From an uncultured Collinsella sp. (GTDB taxonomy: Bacteria > Actinomycetota > Coriobacteriia > Coriobacteriales > Coriobacteriaceae), in assembly GCA_900546115.1 (NCBI GenBank), contig URBQ01000022.1, forward strand, positions 1 through 44,939: 44,939 nt of DNA. Direction: 5' to 3'. Numbering within the stretch: the stretch's first letter is position 1; each line of letters begins with the position of its first letter. The notes under the pieces are model-generated. The model was not told where the DNA came from and made no database searches. It saw only the letters and a program-made list of their open reading frames with translations. Below, piece after piece: positions 34,711-42,850 of the stretch. Made by a program: the position numbers and the translations under genes.

Positions 34711-34749
34711 CACAAAAAAAGGGGCCGCTTCAATCGAAGCGGCCCCTTT
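34711..34749 (-). terminator. terminator of the 34775 surface-protein gene
   Basis: AAAGGGGCCGCTTC (34718-34731) and GAAGCGGCCCCTTT (34736-34749) pair perfectly; the minus strand continues with seven T. Confidence 0.93.
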
Positions 34750-34774
34750 AGGCAGTTTAATTGTTGTCTTGCCT

Positions 34775-35719
34775 CTACTTAGAGTCAGGCACGATGCCGA
34801 CCAGGCTAACCGTTACATCGAAGGTCGGACTTCCTTCACCAACATCGAGGCCGGACATGTTCTGACAATCGCTGTCAGTGCCTTCCATCCAAATGACAAC
34901 CTTGAAGTTTGTCCCGCTGTAACCAACATGAGCGAGCATCTGAGCGTCGCCCGTCGGCTTTACGTAGGAGTCACCGCTTCCAGTTGCTCCCCAGTTTTTA
35001 CTGTTCTGGTCAATCATATTGCCACCGCACACATGGGCATAGGACGGCGCCATGGTCACCGAGAGGCTGTCGGGATTCACGCAACTCCAGCCTTCGGTAG
35101 CAGAAACATCGTTTCCCTTGCCTGTCGGAAGGACCGGAGCATAAACAACCTTGAGCTCGTCATTAATCAGCAGACCAACACGAAGGCTGCCTTTGATTTT
35201 GTCAAACCAATCTTTCGAAGCGCCTTCCGACGCAGTCACAACAACGGGACCGTTCGAGCTGCTGTTGTCGAGATAGACGTCAGCCTCGCCAGTCTGGTTA
35301 ATCGTGTAGAGCGTATATTCCGCCATCGTATAGGCGTAATAAGTCTCGGTATCTCCCTTGAGCGTATAGGAACCCTCAAGCTGCTTAGAAATCGTTGCCT
35401 TCTGGTAACCACTCACATCTGTACCATTCCATGATTTTGGTACAAACCAGCTATGGGCATCGTCCGTGGAAGACGGACTGATCTCATGGCCAGTGCTTGC
35501 GGCGGTCGTCTGATGATCGCTACCGTCATGAATGGCATTTGGGCCGGACGCAATTTGGAGGACCATGCCGTTTGCCTGGGCGCTAACGGTACTGGTGGTG
35601 CCGTCAACCTTTGTGTTTGAAACGAACCAGGCATACGTTGCAGAGCCAAGCGCAACCGCTGCCATAACGACTGACAAGGCTGCGATCGCAAGCTGCTTTT
35701 TCATCTGCTTAACGCTCAA
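34775..35719 (-). CDS. SipW-dependent TasA-like surface protein
   Basis: 314 residues. Helix about 8-26, ATYAWF at 27-32, then a Ser/Thr/Asn-rich mature domain ending in VVIWMEGTDSDC and a last beta segment. The start is a TTG at 35719: GGAGG is 7 nt upstream of it, while the in-frame ATG at 35704 is too far. It is the second gene after the 35790 gene, with a terminator in the 70-nt gap. GC content is visibly lower than in the 26-30 kb paralogues, suggesting separate history or high expression. Confidence 0.85.
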   Translation of the reverse strand: MSVKQMKKQLAIAALSVVMAAVALGSATYAWFVSNTKVDGTTSTVSAQANGMVLQIASGPNAIHDGSDHQTTAASTGHEISPSSTDDAHSWFVPKSWNGTDVSGYQKATISKQLEGSYTLKGDTETYYAYTMAEYTLYTINQTGEADVYLDNSSSNGPVVVTASEGASKDWFDKIKGSLRVGLLINDELKVVYAPVLPTGKGNDVSATEGWSCVNPDSLSVTMAPSYAHVCGGNMIDQNSKNWGATGSGDSYVKPTGDAQMLAHVGYSGTNFKVVIWMEGTDSDCQNMSGLDVGEGSPTFDVTVSLVGIVPDSK

Positions 35720-35737
35720 CGGAAATCCTCCTCTCTA

Positions 35738-35771
35738 AAGAAAAAGGCGGGGGACACCTCTCCCCCGCCTT
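35738..35771 (-). terminator. intercistronic terminator between two surface-protein genes
   Basis: AAGGCGGGGGA (35745-35755) pairs with TCCCCCGCCTT (35761-35771); the minus strand continues TTTTTCTTT. It ends only a few nt before the ribosome site of the 34775 gene, so read-through rather than a new promoter must supply that gene, unless a promoter lies inside the 35790 gene. Confidence 0.9.
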
Positions 35772-35789
35772 GTTTAGCTGCTTATCCCG

Positions 35790-36566
35790 CTAGTTCTTAT
35801 CGGTCTGAGTAGAGGTAGCAGTGAAGACAACGTTAATGCGCTTGGAAGCCGTCTTCAGATTCTCAAGATTGTTCGTAAAGACCTGAGCATCGTCACCATC
35901 GTAGAAGACATACATTTCAACGGTTGTCTCATCCTCGCCAATCTTATCGGCAAGCTTATGCGTGGTGTCAGAAGAGGAGACAATGCCGTCCTTATTGCAA
36001 AGCACCCAGTTCGTCCCGCTCATGACCAGCACGCGAAGCGCAGAATCAAATTTATCATTATCGCCTGTGGCACCCGTAATTTTGGCCGAATCAACTACAA
36101 GATTGGTGAGCTCAGCGCCCTTTGAGCCAACATGAAAGGTGTTCTTTACGGCATACTTTCCAGTAACCGCGGCGGCAGGCGTGCCGGCAGCGTCGGCGCC
36201 CTGAGCAGGAACAAGCTTGACGGTATTGTCGACCTTCAAGCCATCAGTCGCACTGGTACCGAATGCCGTATAGAAGTTAGCCAGCGTATCGTACGGAGTC
36301 GTGTCGGCGCCATTTGCCCAATGAGCCGGATAAAGCGGCGTGTTCGCAACAGAAGAATCATCCGTGCGAAGATCCTTAGACGGTTCATTCTCATCACGAA
36401 TATACATGAACGCAGAGTTCGACTGAGCAGAAATCTTACTGGTCGTTGCGTCGACCTTGTTGTTGCTCACAAACCATGCGAACGTGGCAGAGCCCAGTGC
36501 TACGGCTGCTACCAGCACCATGGCGATGGCGGCGCCCATCTGCTTCTTTAATGCCTTGGTATCCAT
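35790..36566 (-). CDS. SipW-dependent TasA-like surface protein
   Basis: 258 residues. Helix about 9-26, ATFAWF at 27-32, SNNKVDATTS directly after. The mature domain is Asp/Thr/Asn-rich; its last motif is VEMYVFYDGDD, which keeps the Gly-x-Asp core but lacks the Cys. AAAGGGG lies before the ATG at 36566; the frame continues upstream without a signal. Possibly the most abundant subunit, since a terminator follows immediately. Confidence 0.85.
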   Translation of the reverse strand: MDTKALKKQMGAAIAMVLVAAVALGSATFAWFVSNNKVDATTSKISAQSNSAFMYIRDENEPSKDLRTDDSSVANTPLYPAHWANGADTTPYDTLANFYTAFGTSATDGLKVDNTVKLVPAQGADAAGTPAAAVTGKYAVKNTFHVGSKGAELTNLVVDSAKITGATGDNDKFDSALRVLVMSGTNWVLCNKDGIVSSSDTTHKLADKIGEDETTVEMYVFYDGDDAQVFTNNLENLKTASKRINVVFTATSTQTDKN

Positions 36567-36965
36567 ACGGACCCCTTTCTTTCCCCATTCATCCCAGATG
36601 ACCCTCGAGAAGCCCGGAAGGGGAGCCCGCGCTTTCGTGTTGGATGTTGCTTGCCCATCCTTTAGACATGGAATTGAGAATACCATAATTCTTACGATTT
36701 CCTTATGAGTTTTCGGCAGCCTACATTCCGGCAGATTCATAGGTCTACCTCTGGTTATATGCGGTGCTACATGAACATCGTTTACCTTATTTGATCTCTC
36801 TCCCGCGCAGTCATAAGCCCCTCTTAAGCCTTGCGACCGCAGCGCCATGCCAACGCACACATTCGCCCTCCGCCGAGCTTCGCCCTAGCCCTTCCCCACC
36901 CGCTATACTGATGTAGCACGTGTAATTTCTGCCTGCTTATGCGGGCTATTTGCCGGGAGGACTCT
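36567..36965. other. 399-nt gap with divergent promoters
   Basis: No gene seen. On the minus strand TGGTATTCT (near 36688) resembles an extended -10 for the 35790 gene, leaving a leader of about 110 nt. A plus-strand ribosome site GGGAGG at 36955-36960 belongs to the next gene. Confidence 0.4.
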
Positions 36966-37478
36966 ATGGCTGCCGCCAATCAACCCAAGGGAAGCGTTTC
37001 TACCGGATCGATCAAGCCGGTGACGCGCAAAGCCGTTCGTTGTCAGCGCGAAGTTGCCTGGCTGGTCACGCAAGCGGCCGGTAAGCTCGTCGCCACCACC
37101 GACGACGTCAACGCGCCCACACCCAGCTTTGTGCTGGCGGCGGCGTTGTCATATGCCCGCGAGCAGGAGCAGACCGCCCGGGACCGTGGCGCCGCGATCG
37201 ACTACAAGGCCGTCATGGGCTCCGACCTCGCGAGCTTTTGTGCGGCCGCGGGGCTGCCCGCAGCGCCCAACGCGCTTTCGGACGCGGGCTACATGTTCAC
37301 GCTCTCGGGCGCGGATCTGATCCGCGACATCTATGCCTACTGCGGCGACCTGGGCGAGCGCATGAGAGATCCGGTGCAGGTCAAACCGGGCTACGCGATC
37401 AAGCTCGCGTTGCGGTTGTTCTTGCTGGACGACGCCGCTGGCAACGGCGCTACCTCCGCCGACAACGCCTCCGCATAA
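36966..37478 (+). CDS. hypothetical protein, 170 aa
   Basis: Not recognised. Mixed helical protein: a basic N-terminus (KPVTRKAVRCQREVAWLV), a helix around SFVLAAALSYAREQEQ, and LADLIR/GYAIKLALRLFLLDD-type helices at the end. GGGAGG precedes the ATG at 36966. No membrane segment or signal peptide. It is convergent with the PilZ/anchor pair and shares its terminator. Confidence 0.65.
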   Translation: MAAANQPKGSVSTGSIKPVTRKAVRCQREVAWLVTQAAGKLVATTDDVNAPTPSFVLAAALSYAREQEQTARDRGAAIDYKAVMGSDLASFCAAAGLPAAPNALSDAGYMFTLSGADLIRDIYAYCGDLGERMRDPVQVKPGYAIKLALRLFLLDDAAGNGATSADNASA

Positions 37479-37481
37479 CAA

Positions 37482-37519
37482 AAGCGCCGGGTCGGGAAAT
37501 CACTCCCGGCCCGGCGCTT
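37482..37519. terminator. bidirectional terminator
   Basis: AAGCGCCGGGTCGGG (37482-37496) pairs with CCCGGCCCGGCGCTT (37505-37519) with one wobble; TTCTTCGTTCT follows on plus and a T-rich stretch on minus. It serves the two convergent genes. Confidence 0.85.
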
Positions 37520-37526
37520 CTTCGTT

Positions 37527-38696
37527 CTACTTGTCCCCGTCCCCCGCGGGCGAGTTCTTTTGGTTGCGACGGTTACTCCAGGTCACGTTGTGTTCCTTGT
37601 AGTAATCGGGCGCCTCGTTGCCGCTCGCGCTAATGGGGTCGTTGCCGGTCAGGGTGTCGGCAATATCCTGCACGAATTTAATGAACAGGCTCGAGTCGTC
37701 GGTCTCGGACGAATCAAAGTCAAAGCCAAACTCCACCGCACCGCCGATGATCTTGTCCACGCACTCCGGGTCGTCGCCGTCCAGCCAAATGACCACGGTG
37801 TACTTGTCCACATCGCCCACGCGAAAGTTCTTGTGGCTAATGGTCGTCACCACGTCCTTGGACGCAAACGGCTCGGTGTTGGGCTCGGGGCTGCCGTCGG
37901 CCGTTGCCGCCGCATAGGTGGTGGGCTCGCCGTTGCGGTACACCCGCACGCGCGCCGCCTTCTCCACGCCCTTGCTGGCGCTGACCACCTTGAGCTTGGC
38001 GCTGTAGCCCAGATCGGTCTTGCCGGCGTTGCGGATATAGAAGGTGTACGCCACATAGTTCTTGCCGTTGTGGCTGCCGTCGATGTTATCCAGGTTGTCG
38101 GGCAGGTCGTCGGCAGCGATATTGGTGCCGTTGTCCACGGCGTCGGCCGCCAGGCGCGCGGTGGCGTTGTTAAAGTCGCCATTGTCGGCAATGGCCACGC
38201 CGCGGCGGAACAGCTCCAGGCGGTTGAGGTTGATGGTGAAGTTACCCATGTTTTCCTGCATAAACGACAGGGCAAACAGCACGCCAAAGGCAAGCGCCAG
38301 CACCACGAGGGCTTTTTGTAGCTTGTCCATGCGCAGCAGCGCCGTGCCGATGCGCTCCATGCGGCGCTTGGGCATGTACATGGACACGACCGCGTCGGGG
38401 TCGATGTCGTCGAGGTCCTGGTCGGCCAGCGCCTGCTCCAGCTCCTCGATGCGCACCACGCCGCGCAAGTCGCGCTTGGGCTTGCGCTTGGGTTTGGGTT
38501 TGGGCTTGGACTTGGGCTTGCCGAAGCGCTTGCGGGAGGCGGGGGGCTGGTCGGGCGCGGAGTCCTCGCCGGGCGCGTCCTCGGCGTTGGCGCCGGGAGC
38601 GTCCTGTAGCGCGTCCTCGGCTTGGTCCTCGGTCAAACCCTCGGCCAAATCCTCGGCAGCTTGATCTTTGTTGTCGTTACGCTTGAACAGAGCCAT
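37527..38696 (-). CDS. membrane-anchored protein with TasA-like ectodomain
   Basis: 389 residues. A long charged cytosolic N-terminus (about 1-115) with a Lys-Pro repeat stretch (about 59-75), a single helix (about 127-146), then an ectodomain ending with VVIWLDGDDPEC, the motif found at the C-termini of the SipW-type substrates in this window. It lacks the T[YF]AW[FY] cleavage motif, so it likely stays in the membrane and could anchor or prime a fibre. It starts 5 nt after the PilZ gene's stop, so the two are an operon. Confidence 0.75.
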   Translation of the reverse strand: MALFKRNDNKDQAAEDLAEGLTEDQAEDALQDAPGANAEDAPGEDSAPDQPPASRKRFGKPKSKPKPKPKRKPKRDLRGVVRIEELEQALADQDLDDIDPDAVVSMYMPKRRMERIGTALLRMDKLQKALVVLALAFGVLFALSFMQENMGNFTINLNRLELFRRGVAIADNGDFNNATARLAADAVDNGTNIAADDLPDNLDNIDGSHNGKNYVAYTFYIRNAGKTDLGYSAKLKVVSASKGVEKAARVRVYRNGEPTTYAAATADGSPEPNTEPFASKDVVTTISHKNFRVGDVDKYTVVIWLDGDDPECVDKIIGGAVEFGFDFDSSETDDSSLFIKFVQDIADTLTGNDPISASGNEAPDYYKEHNVTWSNRRNQKNSPAGDGDK

Positions 38697-38701
38697 GGCG
38701 A

Positions 38702-39367
38702 TCAGATCTTATATTTCGTGCGAATGTAGCCGACGTATTCTTTGACGAGCTCGCGCTCCATGTCGTCGGCGTAGCGGAACTGCAGGCCGCAGACGTTGCG
38801 GTACAGGCTGCCCTTGGGCGCGCGGCGCACCCAGCACACGATGCCCAGCTGCTCGGGCAGCTCGTGGCGCTCGCCCTGCAGGCGGATCGTGGGCATTTGC
38901 ACGGCCAGGGCCTCGCCCACGTCGGGATAATCGTTGAGGTAGACGGCCAGGCCGCCGGCCGAGACGTCGATGGTCATGGCGTCCTCGGGCTCGGAGGCGG
39001 CCGCGTTGTCGCGCTGGTAGGTAAGGCGCATGGCGACCTTAAAACGCTCGTCGCGGCGCTTGACAAAGGTGCGCTGCTCGGCGACTTTGCGCATTTTCCA
39101 GTAGGTGCGGATGCCTTTTTTCTCGACTGCCTCGGGATAGCCGGCGAGCACGAACGTCTCCTCGCCCACTTTGTATTGCAGCAGCAGCTTTTGGTTTTCG
39201 TCCATGATGAGCGGCTTGCCGGCGAGCATGGGCGCGCTCATAAGGAAGTACGCGTCGTCCAGGTTCTCTTTGTACGTGGCGAGCATGTTGAAGTCGGTTT
39301 TTTGGCCCATGGGCACGTCGAATGCCACCTGAAGCTTGGTCCCCGGCGTTATCTGTTGCTCTGCCAT
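38702..39367 (-). CDS. PilZ-domain (YcgR-like) c-di-GMP receptor
   Basis: 221 residues. An N-terminal YcgR-type domain (about 10-95) precedes a PilZ domain with the two c-di-GMP motifs RRDER (104-108) and DVSAGG (134-139), then CGLQF. Cytosolic. GGGGGAG precedes the ATG at 39367. It is the first gene of an operon with the membrane-anchored TasA-like protein, which suggests c-di-GMP control of the surface system rather than of flagella; no flagellar gene is present. Confidence 0.88.
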   Translation of the reverse strand: MAEQQITPGTKLQVAFDVPMGQKTDFNMLATYKENLDDAYFLMSAPMLAGKPLIMDENQKLLLQYKVGEETFVLAGYPEAVEKKGIRTYWKMRKVAEQRTFVKRRDERFKVAMRLTYQRDNAAASEPEDAMTIDVSAGGLAVYLNDYPDVGEALAVQMPTIRLQGERHELPEQLGIVCWVRRAPKGSLYRNVCGLQFRYADDMERELVKEYVGYIRTKYKI

Positions 39368-39560
39368 GTTGTCTCCCCCAGTCGCGGGCGCCGATATCAT
39401 CGTCGTGCGCGATGCACATTGGGCTATTGTACCTGCTTTGCCGCAGGTTTCGATGTGCAGCGCGTGAAATGGCGGGATGCAGGGCGCGGGTGAACGCGCA
39501 GCTGCTCCGCGCGCGGCATTAATCTGACAGCGATGCATGCCCCCGACAGTCCGTCTGTCT

Positions 39561-39618
39561 ATCTCTCAGCCATCTCTCATTTATCTCTCAGCTTAGAGAT
39601 GAGTGAGAGATGAGAGAC
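39561..39618. repeat. symmetric ATCTCTC/GAGAGAT repeat block 1
   Basis: Three forward ATCTCTC copies (39561, 39572, 39583) spaced by 11 nt, one helical turn, then inverted copies (imperfect TAGAGAT at 39594, GAGAGAT at 39605, imperfect GAGAGAC at 39612). It lies about 200 nt upstream of pilZ. Confidence 0.8.
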
Positions 39619-39716
39619 AAAAATGCCGTTATCGGTTCAAGCAAATCACGTTCGCGCAGGTAAACTCATGTATACGGGAACTTTGACTCGATCCCTAGCC
39701 ACCTTGCAGCATTGTT

Positions 39717-39783
39717 ATCTCTCATATTTATCTCTCGTCTTTCAGCTATCTCTCGTGTTAGTGACGAATGAGAGATGAGAGAT
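39717..39783. repeat. symmetric ATCTCTC/GAGAGAT repeat block 2
   Basis: Three forward ATCTCTC copies (39717, 39730, 39748) and two inverted GAGAGAT copies (39770, 39777). Same layout as block 1, about 155 nt away. Confidence 0.8.
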
Positions 39784-39830
39784 GCGTGAGTGATGGACGA
39801 GTGTGATTTTTTGGACGGTCGGAAAATCCC

Positions 39831-39872
39831 TCAAATAAAAAACGGGGCCGGCCTTACGCCGAGCCCCGTTTT
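39831..39872 (-). terminator. terminator of the PTS operon
   Basis: AAAACGGGGC (39839-39848) pairs with GCCCCGTTTT (39863-39872), extended by CGGC/GCCG; the minus strand continues TTTTTTATTTG. Confidence 0.93.
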
Positions 39873-39917
39873 CAAACGGTCAGTTAGTTATCCAACGCGC
39901 GAGCATAGCAGTCAACA

Positions 39918-40766
39918 TTACGCCGCCGCGAACACTCCCAAGCCCGTTCCGATGATGCAGATTGCGAAGATGCCCAAGATGATCCAAATGGTCTTGACGC
40001 CCTTTTTATAGAGGGCAACGCAAGCGAACGTTGCCAGCAAGGGCAGCAGACCGGGGAAGATCGAATCGAACAGATCCTGCAGGACAATCTCCGAACCACC
40101 CACGTCAAAGGTCAAAGCCGTGGACAGCGAGACCTGTGCCGCAATCATGGCGCCGATAACGGTCATTCCGAGAACACCGGCAGCATGCGTCATGCGAGAC
40201 ATAAGGTTGCTCTCTTCGGACTGCTGCAAAAACTTGGTTCCCAAGTCGTAACCCAGATGGGCGGCGACGATACGCGTTGCAAAGTTAATCACGGAGTAGA
40301 TAAGCGCGTACACGATGGGGCCGAGCGGGTTGCCCGTCGAAGCGATGCCAATACCAATGCCGGCGGCAACCACGCGGAACGTACCCCAGTAGAACGAATC
40401 GCCGATGCCGGAAAGCGGTCCCATAAGGCCGACCTTCATGGCGTTAATCGAGGACGTGTCGAAGTTCTTATCGGCAGCCGCCTGCTCTTCCATCGAAACC
40501 GTTAGGCCGGCTACAAACGGAAGCACATGAGGCGTGATGTTAAAGAACTCGGTATGGCGATCGAGCGCCGCATAGTAATCGTCGTCGTTGGGATAGATCT
40601 TTCGCAGGGGCTTCTGAATGGTGTACATGAAGCCCATTGCCATCATCTTGTCGTACGACTGCGAGCACTGGCTCGTAAACTGGCGAAGGAACATGCTCCG
40701 ATACATATCGGGAGTCATAATCGCGTCCTTCTTGGCCTCTTTGAGGTCGGTGTTCTGGATAGCCAT
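39918..40766 (-). CDS. mannose-family PTS IID component
   Basis: 282-residue membrane subunit of a mannose-type phosphotransferase permease. It has the family N-terminus with FLRQFTSQCSQSYDKMM, PHVLPFVAGL, a GPLSGIGDSFYWGT loop, and C-terminal hydrophobic helices. It works with IIC to bring sugar across the membrane while IIB phosphorylates it. The ATG overlaps the IIC stop (TAATG). Last gene of the operon. Confidence 0.93.
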   Translation of the reverse strand: MAIQNTDLKEAKKDAIMTPDMYRSMFLRQFTSQCSQSYDKMMAMGFMYTIQKPLRKIYPNDDDYYAALDRHTEFFNITPHVLPFVAGLTVSMEEQAAADKNFDTSSINAMKVGLMGPLSGIGDSFYWGTFRVVAAGIGIGIASTGNPLGPIVYALIYSVINFATRIVAAHLGYDLGTKFLQQSEESNLMSRMTHAAGVLGMTVIGAMIAAQVSLSTALTFDVGGSEIVLQDLFDSIFPGLLPLLATFACVALYKKGVKTIWIILGIFAICIIGTGLGVFAAA

Positions 40767-41539
40767 TAGAAGTCCTCCTCTTCATCTGCAGCAACCGTCT
40801 GCGGACCGGACGAGCCCTCGCGGAAGGCCAGGAGCAGCGCGACGCAAATGGCAGCTGCGGCGACGCCGACCACGTCCATCTTGAGGTAGATGACCATAAT
40901 GAAGCCCAGGAACAGCCAGGGAAGGAGCTTGTTATCGCCCATGGTCCTGATAAGAAGAGCGAAGCCGATGCAGACCATGACGCCGGACGCAACGTTGAGG
41001 CCGTCCATCACAAACTGCGGAATCGCGCTGAGCGCATTGTTGATAAGGTCGGCACCAAAGAACAGCGAGCCAAACACCAGCAGTGCAGACGGAATGCCAA
41101 TCGACAGCGGCACGATGGTCAGATGGTACAGATTCGCCTTGGCAAGATCGCGATTTGCCAGAGCGGTCTCAATCTTCTTGCAGGCAAAGGCACCCGGAAC
41201 GGCGTAGCAGAAGTTGCGCCACACCTGAAGGAAGACGGAGACGGGAAGGGCGAGCGCGACGGCAGTTGCCGTGCCCGTACCCGTAATGACGGCAAACGCG
41301 CAGCCAAGCACGCCGGAGGCATAGACCTCGGGAGGAACCGCCGCGCCGACCATGATGGCGCCCATGAACATGGACTCCAAAGCAGCGCCGACGATAACGC
41401 CCTGCTGGACATCGCCAAGAATCAAGCCGACAAACAGGCTCGTAAACAGCGGACGACCAAGCATCGTAATGCCAAATAATTGCTCGTCCATGGACGCAAT
41501 AAATGCGACCAGTGCAACTAGAAGATACTGGACAACCAT
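40766..41539 (-). CDS. mannose-family PTS IIC component
   Basis: 257-residue membrane subunit with about eight helices and the conserved GVIVGAALESMFMGAIMVGA-like stretch, followed by PPEVYASGVLG. The start is the ATG at 41539, nine nt after CTGGGG; a TTG at 41548 is in frame but too close. It follows the SIS gene with an intercistronic hairpin. Confidence 0.92.
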   Translation of the reverse strand: MVVQYLLVALVAFIASMDEQLFGITMLGRPLFTSLFVGLILGDVQQGVIVGAALESMFMGAIMVGAAVPPEVYASGVLGCAFAVITGTGTATAVALALPVSVFLQVWRNFCYAVPGAFACKKIETALANRDLAKANLYHLTIVPLSIGIPSALLVFGSLFFGADLINNALSAIPQFVMDGLNVASGVMVCIGFALLIRTMGDNKLLPWLFLGFIMVIYLKMDVVGVAAAAICVALLLAFREGSSGPQTVAADEEEDF

Positions 41540-41560
41540 TTCGATCAACCCCAGAAACAG

Positions 41561-41599
41561 GTCTGCAGGCGAGGCATTCTGCGCAGCTCGCCTGCAGAC
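41561..41599 (-). repeat. intercistronic hairpin between SIS and IIC genes
   Basis: GTCTGCAGGCGAG (41561-41573) and CTCGCCTGCAGAC (41587-41599) are perfect 13-bp complements with a 13-nt loop and no U-run. It may protect or process the mRNA and adjust expression of the membrane subunits. Confidence 0.75.
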
Positions 41600-41620
41600 A
41601 ACCGCAGCAATTTGAGAGGA

Positions 41621-42655
41621 TTAGTAGTTCATCTGGTGATAGTAACGACGCGTGGTGAGCGGGTGGTTACGGACGTGCTCGAGATGGCAGCTCAGACGCT
41701 CGGTGATGGTGTAGGTGACCATCGGGGAAACGATCTTGCGGAACTCGGGGTCGCTGAACGGCAGCTCGACCTCGGCGGTGTCAAACTTGTTCACGCGGAC
41801 GTTGACGCCCTTCTCGTCGGCGAGCATGTGAGTGAAGTTGTCCACGCGGTCCATGAGCTTACGGGTGTCATCCTCGCCGTAGAGCATGATGAGGCTCGTG
41901 CCTTCCTCGCACAGCTCGATGGTGCCGTGGAAGAACTCGGCGGCGTGGATGGACTTGGTCTTGATCCACTGCATCTCCTCGAGGATGCACATGGCGTAGT
42001 CGTAGGCCTCACCCCAGAGCATGCCGGAGCCAATCACCATGTGGTAATCGGTGTCCTTGAAGTCCTCGGCCATGGCGGCGCAGCGCTCGTCCTGAGCGTC
42101 CTTGGCCTTGATGAGGTACGGAGCGATGTTGCCGAACTCTTCCATGAAGGTGTCGTACTTGGGGAAGGCGCCGGCGTTCTTGAGGAAGCGGGCGACCAGC
42201 GTGATCTGGTAGGTGTAGATGGCCTCGCACAGAACGTCGTCCTCGGCGAAGCTGAAGAACTTGTAATCGGCGTACTCGGTGGCCGGGGTGTTGTCGTTGG
42301 AGACATACATCAGCGTGCGGGCGCCCTGCTCCTGGCAGAACTTGGCAGCCTCAATGATCTCGGGGGTGGTGCCGGTACGGGTGGAGAAGACGCAGACAGA
42401 ATCCTTGTTGAAGGTCTTGGGCGGGCAGGCGAGGAACTCTGCGGCGATCTCGCAGTGGACATCGACGTCGGCCGTGGTGGTCTCGACCCAATACTTCATC
42501 GGGAGCGTGTGGGCCCAGGTGCCGCCGCAGCCGATGAAGAAGATGTTGGAATAACCCTGCTCGCAGACCTCGTCCACGGCAGCCTCAATCTGAGGACGGA
42601 GAGCGAGGGCATCGCTCACAACCTTCTCGTAACGAGGCTCATCGAAATTGAACAT
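41621..42655 (-). CDS. SIS-domain sugar-phosphate isomerase/deglycase (FrlB/GfrF-like)
   Basis: 344 residues with two SIS domains: FFIGCGGTWAH near the start and VFSTRTGTTPE, then VIGSGMLWGEA and SIHAAEFFHGT. The C-terminus HPLTTRRYYHQ resembles fructosamine-6-phosphate deglycases (FrlB, GfrE/GfrF), which split phosphorylated sugar-amine adducts delivered by a PTS. GlmS-like or other isomerase activity is the alternative. It lies between IIB and IIC, which ties it to the transported substrate. Confidence 0.83.
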   Translation of the reverse strand: MFNFDEPRYEKVVSDALALRPQIEAAVDEVCEQGYSNIFFIGCGGTWAHTLPMKYWVETTTADVDVHCEIAAEFLACPPKTFNKDSVCVFSTRTGTTPEIIEAAKFCQEQGARTLMYVSNDNTPATEYADYKFFSFAEDDVLCEAIYTYQITLVARFLKNAGAFPKYDTFMEEFGNIAPYLIKAKDAQDERCAAMAEDFKDTDYHMVIGSGMLWGEAYDYAMCILEEMQWIKTKSIHAAEFFHGTIELCEEGTSLIMLYGEDDTRKLMDRVDNFTHMLADEKGVNVRVNKFDTAEVELPFSDPEFRKIVSPMVTYTITERLSCHLEHVRNHPLTTRRYYHQMNY

Positions 42656-42763
42656 CCCTTACTCCTAACTCACTTGGATGAACCCTTCATTCATCCCATG
42701 ACGTTATAATACTTTATATAACTAACTATGCAAGAACTATTTCAGATTTTTTTTGATTTTTCT

Positions 42764-42799
42764 TTAATAAAAAGCCCGCCGATCAAATGATCGACGGGC
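42764..42799 (-). terminator. internal terminator between IIB and the SIS gene
   Basis: GCCCGCCGATCA (42774-42785) pairs with TGATCGACGGGC (42788-42799) with one mismatch; the minus strand continues TTTTTATTAAAG. It splits the PTS locus into gntR/IIA-IIB and SIS-IIC-IID. The AT-rich stretch 42700-42735 after it (TTGCAT, TATTAT) may hold a promoter for the SIS gene. Confidence 0.85.
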
Positions 42800-42850
42800 A
42801 TAGGCATAGAGCATTGGTTCAATAAATGCCGAGCATCAACGTGTTTCCGG

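Noticed and set aside
30443..34711. Integrated prophage or integrative element at tRNA-Val
   Set aside because: No integrase, structural phage gene or repeated tRNA 3' end was found.
36567..36720. Possible c-di-GMP riboswitch before the 35790 gene
   Set aside because: The minus-strand leader was compared by eye with the GEMM-I consensus; the conserved core was not found.
39561..39783. Replication-origin iterons
   Set aside because: Repeats are inverted as well as direct and no replication initiator or DnaA-box cluster is nearby.
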